From the NCBI RefSeq assembly GCF_007859935.1, contig NZ_SJPO01000013.1:118691-182690 (forward strand): a stretch of DNA of 64,000 nucleotides. Reading direction: 5' to 3'. Every line of letters begins with the position of its first letter. Position 1 is the first letter of the stretch. Below are positions 54,895 through 63,190 of this stretch, piece after piece. Under the pieces are notes generated by a model. It worked only from the letters and a program-made list of their open reading frames with translations. It did no database searches and was not told the DNA's origin. Both the position numbers and the translations under genes were made by a program. Source of the stretch: Posidoniimonas polymericola (GTDB lineage Bacteria > Planctomycetota > Planctomycetia > Pirellulales > Lacipirellulaceae).

Positions 54895-55278
54895 ATGGCT
54901 CGACCCAAGAAACAACCGCACGAGCTTCGATCGGCAACGGTGAAGAGCGATCTTACCGTCGCCGAGAAGTGCTACGTGCAGCAGCAAGCGGCCGAGGCGG
55001 GCCTCAGCGAAGCCGAGTACACGCGACGCCGCGTGCTCGGCTACACGGTCCGCTCCGTCGCGGGCGCGTCGGCTTGTGACCCCGCTTTGATTAGTGAGAT
55101 CAACCGCTTAGGCCGCGAAGTTAGCGCACTGGGCAACCTGGTGAACCAGGTCGCCTTGTACTGCCATACCGATCGCCGGCTCCGTCCCGAGTGGGAGCTT
55201 TTGCCGAGCGAAATCAAGCACCTACGCCGCTTGGTTGAGGCGAAGCTTGAGGAGGTGGTCTCGCGCGATGGTCCCTAA
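54895..55278 (+). CDS. mobC: MobC-like mobilization (relaxosome) protein
   Basis: 127 residues from ATG 54895 with GAGGAG ahead. N-terminal basic segment then a ribbon-helix-helix-like region (TVAEKCYVQQQAAEAGLSEAEYTRRRVLGY), and the MobC signature INRLGREVSALGNLVNQVALYCH. MobC binds oriT and helps the relaxase open the strands. The stop overlaps the relaxase start by 11 bases. Confidence 0.88.
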   Translation: MARPKKQPHELRSATVKSDLTVAEKCYVQQQAAEAGLSEAEYTRRRVLGYTVRSVAGASACDPALISEINRLGREVSALGNLVNQVALYCHTDRRLRPEWELLPSEIKHLRRLVEAKLEEVVSRDGP

Positions 55279-56722
55279 GCTGCACAAGAAGGCCTATAGC
55301 TTCCGCGGTGTCGCCCGCTACGTGCTCGGCGATCGGGAGGGCCCCTCCTCCGACCGCGTGGCTTGGACCGAGCCGATCAACCTCAGCACGCGTAACCCCG
55401 ACATGGCCTGGCGGGTGATGGCCGCCACCGCGATGGACCAGGCGCGGCTGAAGCGCGAAGCGGGCATCCCCAACACGGGCCGCAAGAGCAACCTGTGCGT
55501 GCAGCACTTCACGCTCTCTTGGCACCCCGAGGAAGCCGACGGGCTCACCAAAGCCGAAATGATCCGGGCCGCCCAGGCGATGCTGCGGGTCATGAAGGCG
55601 GATAAGCACCAGGCGCTGCTCGTCGCGCACGACGACCAAGCCCACCCGCATGTGCATGTGCTCTTGAACCGGGTAAACCCTGACGACGGGCGGTTGCTGT
55701 CATCGAGCTTCGAGAAGCTGAAGGCGTCCAGGTGGGCCCAGAAGTACGAAGAGGAAAGGGGCAAGATTTACTGCGAAGAGCGGGTGCTCAACAACGAGGC
55801 CCGTGACCGGGGCGAGTACACGCGGGGCGACAAGGACGACCCGCGGCATCTGCACGAGGCGCTCGAAGCGGCCAACGACAACGATGCACGTGAGCGTCTG
55901 CTCGCTGAGCACCGGCGCAAGTCGCGGGAGCTGAAAGCAGCGGCCCGCCAGCTGGAAGCCGACCGCGACGCCGCCCTCGCCCAACTAGAAGCGGGTCACC
56001 TCGACCGCAAACGCGAACTGACTCGGCGGTGCCGGCAGTCGATTGCGCGGGCGCGAACCCGTATCCGTGATCGGAGCCGGCCGCTTTGGCAGCGGCTTCG
56101 CCACGAGCACGCCGCCGAGCGGAGGGCCCACGAGCTGCGCGAAGAGCGGGTGCTCGGCCGGGTGCAGAACGCCCTGGCGGCGATCGACTTTGGGGCTCTT
56201 GTTGGCGGCCGCGAAGCCAGGCAAGGGCGGGCGAAGACCATCGGCGAGGTGTTCCAGCTGCTGAGTGATTCGGGCGCTCGCGCCGAAGCGATGAAGCGGA
56301 AGCACGAGCAAGAAAGCCAAGCCCTGCACCGCCGCCAGAAGCGGGTTGAGAAGCAGGCGGCCGATCGCCGTCGTCGGCGGCGGGATGAACTGCTAGCCGA
56401 GGCGGGGCGGCAGTATCTCGCCGAGCGCAACGCCCGGCTCTTGCTGAATGGCATGGAGCGAGCCAAGCTCCGCGCTCAGTGGCTTGAGAAAGGCCGCAAG
56501 CTACGCGACGAGATCGAACGGCTGCCGCGGTCGTTGCCGCCGGATCGGCGTACTGATCCCTACCCCGACGTCGAGAACCCGACGAAGCCAAGCGACCTGC
56601 TACCTGCTCGCAACGCGGCGGCTGTGGCGAGGCGAATAGACAAGTGGCGGGAGCTGCGGAGCGGCCGATCCGGGCGTGGGCGCGATCCGGGTCGAGGTCG
56701 GGACGACGATTGGGAACGCTAG
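55268..56722 (+). CDS. HUH relaxase / mobilization nuclease
   Basis: 484 residues from ATG 55268. The N-terminal relaxase domain (1-170) has the early Tyr region (AYSFRGVARYVLG), FTLSWHPEEAD and the metal-binding HUH motif HPHVHVLLNRVNPDDGR. The remainder is a long charged coiled coil with an Arg-rich tail and no primase or helicase motif. It nicks oriT and pilots the strand through the coupling protein. The MobA/VirD2 superfamily is clear; the exact MOB class is not. Confidence 0.9.
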   Translation: MVPKLHKKAYSFRGVARYVLGDREGPSSDRVAWTEPINLSTRNPDMAWRVMAATAMDQARLKREAGIPNTGRKSNLCVQHFTLSWHPEEADGLTKAEMIRAAQAMLRVMKADKHQALLVAHDDQAHPHVHVLLNRVNPDDGRLLSSSFEKLKASRWAQKYEEERGKIYCEERVLNNEARDRGEYTRGDKDDPRHLHEALEAANDNDARERLLAEHRRKSRELKAAARQLEADRDAALAQLEAGHLDRKRELTRRCRQSIARARTRIRDRSRPLWQRLRHEHAAERRAHELREERVLGRVQNALAAIDFGALVGGREARQGRAKTIGEVFQLLSDSGARAEAMKRKHEQESQALHRRQKRVEKQAADRRRRRRDELLAEAGRQYLAERNARLLLNGMERAKLRAQWLEKGRKLRDEIERLPRSLPPDRRTDPYPDVENPTKPSDLLPARNAAAVARRIDKWRELRSGRSGRGRDPGRGRDDDWER

Positions 56723-56874
56723 GAACCGTTTAAGCGAGTAGCATGCGTAGCTGCCCTTCGTTGATCTGACGCTGAAGCCCCATTAAACTCTTCTGCGCCG
56801 GCAGATCACATAGAAGTAGGGTATCTCAGACCGGCTCCAGCTGCAGTAAACAACGAGTTTTACGAAAATAAACC

Positions 56875-57687
56875 ATGCGAAAGCCTTCCCATTTCGTTCT
56901 CTGTACGCTGGTCTCATTGCTCGTGCTGGGTATGGCAAAGCCAAATCCATACTTCTATGTATTTGCCGCTGCTACTCTTCTTGCATCATTGAGATATCGA
57001 TTTCTTGACAAGCGAGTTGTCGACAACATCTACTACACCGTTGGAATTCTTGGCGTCGCTTTGGTCTTTTCTGCGAATAGCGTCGATCGCGAACTGTCGT
57101 CAATTGAGATGGCGATCGCGCGACTTGATGGACGACACGCAGAGAACAAGCTGAAGCAAGCCAAGTTGCAGCTTGCAAGCGATTATCCTAACGCAATTCT
57201 CGAAGCCCTAAAATCACAAAGTGTCGCCTTCCAAATTCCGGCAACTGTCGTAAAGCCAGGTAATGAGGTTAGTATGGCACGAGCCTCCGCCTCAGCTGAG
57301 GCCTACCGCCGTGACATCGAGAGATTTCGCGACGCGATCGAGCCGATGGACCTCGAAGAGCTTCGCGAAGCCAAGATAGAATTCCCAAGTTGCAAGGGAG
57401 ATCTGGCAGTAGGCGCCCACGAATTTCGCACTATCGATGCTTACACTTGGTTGATCGCACCGGATGCACTCCAGAATGAGCAATCCGAGGCGCAGAACGA
57501 GGAAGCAGAAATTACCAAACTACGTTCACTTTCACAGAAGAAAGCAGAGCAGCTCAGAAGCTTCAGAGCGGATATTGCGATTCTCCCGAGGCGCGCTCTC
57601 AGTCACCTTTGGCCTTTCATAGCTGTCCTCTTGCTTGCAATGAAGATCGCCATAAAGCCTGCTTGTCGAACCACGAACGACGAGTGA
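56875..57687 (+). CDS. Hypothetical membrane protein (A+T-rich cargo)
   Basis: 270 residues. Two to three hydrophobic segments at the N-terminus (~7-20, ~26-40, ~55-68), a long soluble helical region (~75-235) and one C-terminal segment (~243-260). No motif recognised. Base composition is clearly A+T-richer than the relaxase gene before it, a sign of separate acquisition. The 152-base gap upstream and 113-base gap downstream show no other gene. Confidence 0.6.
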   Translation: MRKPSHFVLCTLVSLLVLGMAKPNPYFYVFAAATLLASLRYRFLDKRVVDNIYYTVGILGVALVFSANSVDRELSSIEMAIARLDGRHAENKLKQAKLQLASDYPNAILEALKSQSVAFQIPATVVKPGNEVSMARASASAEAYRRDIERFRDAIEPMDLEELREAKIEFPSCKGDLAVGAHEFRTIDAYTWLIAPDALQNEQSEAQNEEAEITKLRSLSQKKAEQLRSFRADIAILPRRALSHLWPFIAVLLLAMKIAIKPACRTTNDE

Positions 57688-57800
57688 ACCTCTGGAACTC
57701 CCCGAGCCTCTTCGCGTGATGCCCAAATGTACTACTGAACAATTGCGGGGTCGTGCAAGTGTTCACTGTGTAACTCCTGGTGCAACGGTGAACGAACCAT

Positions 57801-58367
57801 TCAGCCGAGTATCCTCTGCCAGATAGTCTTCTCGCGCTCGGCTTCGAGCTGCCCCTTGTAGTGATCGATCTGACGCTTCGCGCTTGCCTTGAGCCTCTCG
57901 CGTTCTTGTTTAGCTTCAGACTCTTGGTTAGCGACTTTCTGCTCAAGCGAAGCGATTGCGTCCTGCCAGCCCCCTGCTCCCTGGTTGCTCTCTAGCAGCA
58001 GCGTCGCGCGGTTGTGCCCTTCCTGGGCGAGCTGCAGCGATTCCTGCAGGTGCTCAATCTGCTGCTCAAACTGGCGGCGTTCCCGCTCCCGCTCCTCGAT
58101 CTCTTTGGCCAGCATCGCCTGAACTTCGGCGTCGGCGGGGGGGCCTTGGACTTGGGAAGCTGGCCTCGCGGCCGCCCCCTCCTCCCGCGCCAGGTCGGCG
58201 ACCTTGATGTCGTAGACACGGGCAAGCTCCGAGGCGTCGATTAGCTTGGCGCCGCTGCCGTCGTCCGTGCAGGACAGCTTGCCCTCCTTGAGGTGCTTGG
58301 CGATGGTGTTGCGGCTCTTGCCCGTGAGGCGGCTGGCTGCGGAGATGGAAAAGTGGGTCTTGGTCAT
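57801..58367 (-). CDS. KfrA-like DNA-binding coiled-coil protein
   Basis: 188 residues. N-terminal HTH (~5-30, FSISAASRLTGKSRNTIAKHLKEGKL), a linker, and a C-terminal coiled coil (~85-180) rich in Glu, Gln and Arg. Plasmid KfrA proteins have this layout and act as autorepressors and in segregation. A perfect palindrome lies 11 bases before its start. Divergent from repC across a 635-base regulatory region, as expected for a replication-linked regulator. Confidence 0.7.
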   Translation of the reverse strand: MTKTHFSISAASRLTGKSRNTIAKHLKEGKLSCTDDGSGAKLIDASELARVYDIKVADLAREEGAAARPASQVQGPPADAEVQAMLAKEIEERERERRQFEQQIEHLQESLQLAQEGHNRATLLLESNQGAGGWQDAIASLEQKVANQESEAKQERERLKASAKRQIDHYKGQLEAEREKTIWQRILG

Positions 58368-58377
58368 GTGGGTTCAG

Positions 58378-58399
58378 GCGTGATCGATGGTGATCACGC
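58378..58399. promoter_or_regulatory. Palindromic operator candidate of the KfrA-like gene
   Basis: GCGTGATC (58378-58385) and GATCACGC (58392-58399), six-base spacer, 10 bases upstream of the ATG. The site and the HTH protein next to it suggest autorepression. Confidence 0.6.
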
Positions 58400-59002
58400 G
58401 ACGACGTTAGCATGCCTCGGCCGCGCTGCGCAAGCGTTTTCTTTCGCTTGGCAGCAGACTTTTACTGTGCACTGCGCGGGTGTGAGCTGCTCAGCTGCAG
58501 CGCAAGCCTGCCCTGTGCAAAAAGTGAGCTGCTTCGTGGGCATCGGAAAGAGCAGCCCTGCGCAGCCCCGTTGCCCAGCCGCGCGGCGGGTCTGACAGCG
58601 GAACGAGTGTCGGCGTGAGCAGGGGTGCTCATGCGCTGCGCGCCGCTCTAGGAGCAGGGCGAAGCGGCACAGCGCTGCGAAGTTTCTTGGTGCAACGCGG
58701 GCAAGAATCGTGTAGCGTGGTTGTTGGGAATGGCCGAATCGGTTGTTTCTCTTCTCACCGGGCGTCGGTTCTCGACCGCCCACGCAACCCACCAACGAAA
58801 GGAGGGCGTTCGCCGAAGCTCTAGCGGCATCGTGCCATGCAAAAACCGCCGCGGCTAGGCGGCGGTCGATCGCTCGGGTGAGCGCAGAAGAGGGTTGTCA
58901 ACGAACCTACTGTAGCGCTATTCCGGGTACCGCGCAATCGAAAAGTGATTGCGTGTGCGTTTGCGTGGGTGGTCCCAGCGGCGAGGCGACGCCAATCAGC
59001 CT
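58400..59002 (+). other. Long repC upstream region
   Basis: About 600 bases with no supported gene, between the KfrA-like gene and repC. It contains near-direct repeats of GTGAGCTGCT (about 58480 and 58525) and a minus-strand terminator at 58841-58866. The region probably holds the repC promoter, an antisense RNA and possibly origin sequences. Confidence 0.5.
58841..58866 (-). terminator. Minus-strand rho-independent terminator in the repC leader
   Basis: Read on the minus strand, ACCGCCGC and GCGGCGGT (58866-58859 and 58852-58845) form an 8-bp stem followed by five T (58845-58841). It is ~140 bases upstream of repC and antisense to its leader, which is where counter-transcribed RNAs of RepC-type replicons end. 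Confidence 0.65.
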
Positions 59003-60274
59003 ATGCAGCAGTCACTCTCAACCAACTCTCTCTATGTTCACCGCGGCCGGATCGCTTCGGACGCCTACCGCCGCGCCACCCTCATGGCCGATGACTTCAC
59101 CGGCCTGGAGGAGGGGGCCGATCGCTACGCTCTGCTCTTGCTCGTCAAGAAGGTCGGCAAGCAGGCCGGCTTTACGCCGCGGATGATCCACCTGCTCGAC
59201 TACTACCTGGCGTTCACGCGGGACATCGACTGGGAGGAGGGGAGCCGGCCTGTCGTATATCAGTCGCTCTCGCGGACCGCCCTCGACCTCGGCGTCAGCG
59301 AACGCCAGGTGCAGAACCTGGAGAAAGCATTGTTCGAAGCCGGGGCGATCGGCTGGAACGACAGCGGCAACCACAAACGGTACGGGCAGCGTTGCCAAGA
59401 GACCGGCCGCCTGCTGTGGGCCTACGGCGTCGATCTGACGCCGCTTGCTTATCTGCGAGAAGAGCTTGAAACCAAGCTGGCCGAGAAGCGGCTCTACGAC
59501 GACGCCTGGATGGCGACGAAGCGGGCCATCTCGGCGTGTCGGCGGCAGCTGCGGGCTCATTTGGCCGAGTGGTCGGCCGAGGAGGTGCATCGGACCCTTG
59601 AGTTTGTTGCTCGGTACGACGAGATCGCCGTGCAGCTACGCACGCATCTGGACTTGGCGGCTATACGTTTGCTCCTGGAGGCCCATGAAAGCCTGCTGAG
59701 CGCGTTGCTCGACGCGATGGAGGTTGAGGCTGCCGAGATCGGCGACTTGGCTCAGCGTGCTTCTACGCCCGCGAAAACAGCAAAAGGTTCATCCACGAGC
59801 GAACCGGAGTTCGTGCACTACAAATCTACCACCCAATCTTCCAAAGCTACTGGTAGTCGTCCCGACAGCGGCTTGCAGGAAAGCGTAGCGGAGGCGCCGG
59901 CGACCAACGACCTGGTGGCTTGCTCGGGGCTGACGCACGTGACACTCGCGATGGCGGTCGGTGCAGCGAGCGACCGGCTGGCGGCCCGGCTAAGGCATAC
60001 CCCCGAATGGCGGGACGTTGTCGAGGCAGCTTACCAGTTACGGCCAGAGCTGGGCGTCTCGCAGGCGAGCTGGGGAGAGGCGTGTGCGGTGCTCGGCCGG
60101 ACCGGGGCGGCGCTCTGCCTGCTGGTGACCGACCGGGCGACGCTCCGCAGCGAGGACCCGGTCGAACGCCCGGCCGCCTACTTCCGCGGCATGGTCCACC
60201 GGGCGGAGCGGGGCGAGCTGCGGCTGCACCGGTCGTTGTTTGGGCTGTTGGAGCGCGACCGGAGCGTCGCGTGA
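59003..60274 (+). CDS. RepC-type plasmid replication initiator
   Basis: 423 residues from ATG 59003. The N-terminal domain (~25-190) fits the RepC pattern: RYALLLLVKKVGKQAGFTPRMIHLLDYYL, RPVVYQSLSRTALDLGVSERQVQNLEKALFEAGAI, then W-NDSGN-KRYGQR and the G-DLTPLA segment. The C-terminal part (~310-420) is a second helical domain (WGEACAVLGRTGAALCLLVT). RepC initiates replication of repABC-type plasmids. No repA/repB genes precede it here, so the element uses RepC alone, possibly for episomal replication after excision. Confidence 0.82.
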   Translation: MQQSLSTNSLYVHRGRIASDAYRRATLMADDFTGLEEGADRYALLLLVKKVGKQAGFTPRMIHLLDYYLAFTRDIDWEEGSRPVVYQSLSRTALDLGVSERQVQNLEKALFEAGAIGWNDSGNHKRYGQRCQETGRLLWAYGVDLTPLAYLREELETKLAEKRLYDDAWMATKRAISACRRQLRAHLAEWSAEEVHRTLEFVARYDEIAVQLRTHLDLAAIRLLLEAHESLLSALLDAMEVEAAEIGDLAQRASTPAKTAKGSSTSEPEFVHYKSTTQSSKATGSRPDSGLQESVAEAPATNDLVACSGLTHVTLAMAVGAASDRLAARLRHTPEWRDVVEAAYQLRPELGVSQASWGEACAVLGRTGAALCLLVTDRATLRSEDPVERPAAYFRGMVHRAERGELRLHRSLFGLLERDRSVA

Positions 60275-60313
60275 TCGCTTGCTTCGGTCAGGCTGCTGTG
60301 CCAGAGTCCGCGG

Positions 60314-60631
60314 ATGACCCGCCTGCCACGCTACTGGACCTACCTGCTGCTCTCCGATCGGGGGGAGACCTACGCCGGTTACACGTCCGACCTGCGTCGT
60401 CGCCTGCGGGAGCACAACTCGGCCGAGAACCGCGGCTGGACGCGGGGGAGGCGGTGGCGATTGGCAGCCGCGGAGTGCTACTTCGATCGGGCCAGTGCGG
60501 TTTGGGTCGAGAAGCGGCTGAAGCGGTCCCGGTCGTTCCGCCAGAGTTGGCTGAGGCGTTCTTCATTCCGGCGAGCCTGGCTCTCATCGGCGAACGCTCA
60601 TCGCAGCCCGCTGTCGCGTCCCAAGCAGTAG
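60314..60631 (+). CDS. GIY-YIG domain protein (UPF0213/YhbQ-like)
   Basis: 105 residues. WTYLLLSDRGETYAGYTSDLRRRLREHN is the GIY-YIG core with TYLL and YAGY in place of GIY and YIG, the usual form of this small subfamily; RAAAECYFDRASA-WVEKRLKR-like residues (here RLAAAECYFDRASAVWVEKR) carry the catalytic Glu. The tail from ~80 is Arg/Ser-rich. Probably a structure-specific DNA nuclease-like protein. It follows repC by 39 bases. Confidence 0.8.
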   Translation: MTRLPRYWTYLLLSDRGETYAGYTSDLRRRLREHNSAENRGWTRGRRWRLAAAECYFDRASAVWVEKRLKRSRSFRQSWLRRSSFRRAWLSSANAHRSPLSRPKQ

Positions 60632-60842
60632 CGTCCGACGGCGGGGGTCTTCTGCTCCGACAGCAACAAAAGGGGGCACGCGCCGCCCTTCCTTACTTGC
60701 CCTCGATCGACCCCAGCTGGGGGTGAGGGTCGATGCGAAGGCGGCGACGGAAGGGGGCTTCGAGATCACTTCTCTAAGGAATGGTGAGGTGCTCCGCCTG
60801 GCGGCCGTCGATATTGCTTGACATCGCTCGTCGAGCTGTGGC

Positions 60843-60894
60843 ATGGCTGGGTTTTCATAACCAGCAAGATGGCTGGGTTTTCATAACCAGCAAG
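60843..60894. repeat. Perfect 26-bp tandem duplication upstream of the ArdC-like gene
   Basis: Units 60843-60868 and 60869-60894 are identical (each begins ATGGCTGGGTTTTC and ends AACCAGCAAG) and contain an imperfect CTGGGTT/AACCAG palindrome. They lie 65 bases before the ATG at 60960. The rest of the 328-base gap 60632-60959 shows no gene. Confidence 0.85.
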
Positions 60895-60959
60895 AGAAGG
60901 GCCGCCGCATGGAACGAGCACGCAACGACAAGACCGCCCGCCCAGTCAGGTAGGGCGGC

Positions 60960-61880
60960 ATGGCGAAACGAAAAACCAGTCCGAAGCCTCGGAGGGACAT
61001 CTACCAAGAGGTGACCGACCGCATCCTGGAGCTGCTCGACGGGGGCGTGGCGCCCTGGCGGCAGCCGATCAAACGCCGAGGCAACTCCGACGGAATGCCG
61101 AAGAGCCTGTCGACCGGCAAGCCTTACCGAGGGATCAACACGTTTCTGCTGGCGATGACCGCCTGGGCGAAGAACTACGAGTCGAGCTACTGGGCGACGT
61201 TCAACCAAGTGAAGCAGCAGGGCGCGCAGGTCCGTAAAGGCGAAAAGTCGACGCTCGTAGTGTTCTGGAAGCAGTACACCAAGGAAGACCGCGAGACGGG
61301 CGCGGAGCAGAGCATCCCGGTGCTGCGGCACTACAACGTCTTCAACGCCCTGCAGTGCGAGGGCCTGGCGGCGCCTGATCTCGTTAAGGAAGAGGCTCCG
61401 TCGGAGCCGTTCGTGCCGATCGACGAGGCGGAGCGGATTGTCACCGGGTACCCTCGGCCGCCGGAGATCGCCTGGGGCGGCAACTCGGCCTATTACCTGC
61501 CGGGGCTCGACAAGGTCCAGATCGCTCCGCCCGAGCGGTTCGAGAGCCGGGAATCCTACTACGCCACGCTATTTCATGAGCTGGCGCATTCGACTGGGCA
61601 CAAGTCGCGTTTGGCTCGTGATCTTGGGGAGAAGGTGAGCCCGTTCGGATCACCCGACTACTCCAAGGAGGAACTGGTCGCCGAGATGGGATCGGCGTTT
61701 CTCTGCGCCGCGGCCGGGATCAGCCCGCCGACGATCGAGCAGTCGGCCGCCTACATCGACGGTTGGCGGAAGAAGCTGAAGGACGACAAAAAGCTCGTCG
61801 TTCAAGCCGCCGGGCAGGGGCAGCGGGCGGCGGATTACGTACGAGGAGATCATGCGAAGCCCGAAGTCCTACTTCCGTAG
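60960..61880 (+). CDS. ArdC-like antirestriction protein with zincin domain
   Basis: 306 residues. N-terminal ssDNA-binding ArdC domain (~10-130): YQEVTDRILELLDGGVAPWRQP, GIN-FLL, NQVKQQGAQVRKGEKST-VVFW. The C-terminal metallopeptidase-like domain has HELAHSTGH (H206, E207, H210) and a downstream Glu (EELVAEMGSAFL, E242). Such proteins travel with conjugative DNA and protect it from restriction in the recipient. Its place near mobilization genes fits. The 227-base gap after it (61881-62107) shows no gene except the repeat at 62061. Confidence 0.88.
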   Translation: MAKRKTSPKPRRDIYQEVTDRILELLDGGVAPWRQPIKRRGNSDGMPKSLSTGKPYRGINTFLLAMTAWAKNYESSYWATFNQVKQQGAQVRKGEKSTLVVFWKQYTKEDRETGAEQSIPVLRHYNVFNALQCEGLAAPDLVKEEAPSEPFVPIDEAERIVTGYPRPPEIAWGGNSAYYLPGLDKVQIAPPERFESRESYYATLFHELAHSTGHKSRLARDLGEKVSPFGSPDYSKEELVAEMGSAFLCAAAGISPPTIEQSAAYIDGWRKKLKDDKKLVVQAAGQGQRAADYVRGDHAKPEVLLP

Positions 61881-62060
61881 GCCCAGGTCGACACATCCTA
61901 CCAGCCTCAGCTTGTCGCAATTTGTCCGCTGACTGGGTCACGTCCAAATCCATCGGGCCTACTGACGCAATCGTCGAAAGATCGTAGCAGTCCCGACGAC
62001 AAAGCCGATTGGGCAGATTCTACAGGGCGATTCCTTGGGTTCGAACTATCTGGTAAGATG

Positions 62061-62102
62061 GCAGATTTCCAATAGGGCAGCAGCAGATTTCCAATAGGGC
62101 AG
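62061..62102. repeat. 20-bp direct repeat (22-base period) upstream of the methyltransferase
   Basis: GCAGATTTCCAATAGGGCAG at 62061-62080 and again at 62083-62102, five bases before the ATG at 62108. A tandem site so close to the start would be well placed for repression by a controller or by the methyltransferase itself. Confidence 0.85.
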
Positions 62103-62107
62103 GCAGC

Positions 62108-63184
62108 ATGCGTACTCCTCTAATTGGCATTGATTTGTTTGCCGGTGCAGGGGGGATGAGTCTGGGTGCCCGGCTAGCCGGAATCGACGTCCAATTCGCC
62201 GTCGAGAACGATCCGTGGGCGTGTGCTACCTATCGCCACAATCACTCGTCGACCCTCCTGTTCTCCGGCGACATCCGAAAACTAAATCGACGCCAGCTTC
62301 GCCCCTGGATCGCTGATGGTGACGGAATCGTCCTATTCGGTGGACCACCTTGCCAAGGTTTCTCGTGGTCAAACCTGCGGACCCGAAGCGAGAGCAACAA
62401 GAACAACTGGCTCTTTCTTGAATTCATTCGCATTGCCAGGTTGCTAACCCCGGAGTGGATTGTTTTCGAGAACGTGCAGGGCTTTACCAACACGAGGGGG
62501 GGGCTCTTTGCCGAAGCCGTTAGGTCTGAGTTTGAACAGCTGGGTTACACAACGCATTCTGCCAAGCTGAATGCGATGCACTACGGTGTTCCTCAAGATC
62601 GAACTCGCTTCTTTCTCGTTGCAAGCCGTGACGGCGTAGCCTTCCAATACCCCAAGCCGTCCTCCAGATTGATTAGCGTGGATGAGGCGATTCGTGATCT
62701 CCCAAAACTTAAGAACGGCGAAGCGGAATGCCGGCAGGCTTACGGCCGCAAGAAACCCTCTCCTTACGGTCGGGCAATGCGACGAAATCAGAAAAGTTGC
62801 TGCAACAACCTCGTGACGAGAAATGCGGGTTTTGTCCTTGAACGATACTCCTACGTCCCCCAAGGAGGCAACTGGGAAGACATACCTGAGAATCAGATGG
62901 ACAACTACGCAGATCGCTCGCGGTGCCACACGGGAATCTATCACCGACTCAAGCCTTCAAAGCCTTCGATTGTGATTGGCAATTTCCGCAAAAACATGCT
63001 CATCCATCCGACAGAGGATCGTGGACTCAGTGTTCGCGAGGCGGCTCGCCTGCAGTCCTTCCCCGACAAGTATGAATTCAAGGGATCGATTGGTTTTCAG
63101 CAACAGCAAGTTGGCAACGCTGTTCCACCGCTGCTTGCTAAGGGGGTGTTCCGACTTGTCGCGAAGTGCCGAGAAGGGCTCTGA
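62108..63184 (+). CDS. DNA (cytosine-5) methyltransferase
   Basis: 358 residues with all C5 motifs: I (IDLFAGAGGMSLG), IV (GGPPCQGFSW, catalytic Cys82), VI (ENV, 121-123), VIII (QDRTRF, 163-168) and X (QQVGNAVPP near 340). Target region ~180-310. It methylates C in an unknown site. No restriction endonuclease is recognised; the HD protein six bases downstream is the only partner visible before the edge. It is A+T-richer than backbone genes. Confidence 0.93.
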   Translation: MRTPLIGIDLFAGAGGMSLGARLAGIDVQFAVENDPWACATYRHNHSSTLLFSGDIRKLNRRQLRPWIADGDGIVLFGGPPCQGFSWSNLRTRSESNKNNWLFLEFIRIARLLTPEWIVFENVQGFTNTRGGLFAEAVRSEFEQLGYTTHSAKLNAMHYGVPQDRTRFFLVASRDGVAFQYPKPSSRLISVDEAIRDLPKLKNGEAECRQAYGRKKPSPYGRAMRRNQKSCCNNLVTRNAGFVLERYSYVPQGGNWEDIPENQMDNYADRSRCHTGIYHRLKPSKPSIVIGNFRKNMLIHPTEDRGLSVREAARLQSFPDKYEFKGSIGFQQQQVGNAVPPLLAKGVFRLVAKCREGL

Positions 63185-63190
63185 TTCACT

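Noticed and set aside
60584..60844. 86-residue minus-strand gene
   Set aside because: No ribosome site, no family pattern, and it overlaps the end of the GIY-YIG gene.
60843..60894. CRISPR array
   Set aside because: Two abutting identical 26-mers with no spacer and no cas genes; a tandem duplication.
62061..62102. CRISPR-like repeat pair
   Set aside because: Only a two-base gap between copies and directly at a start codon; more like an operator.
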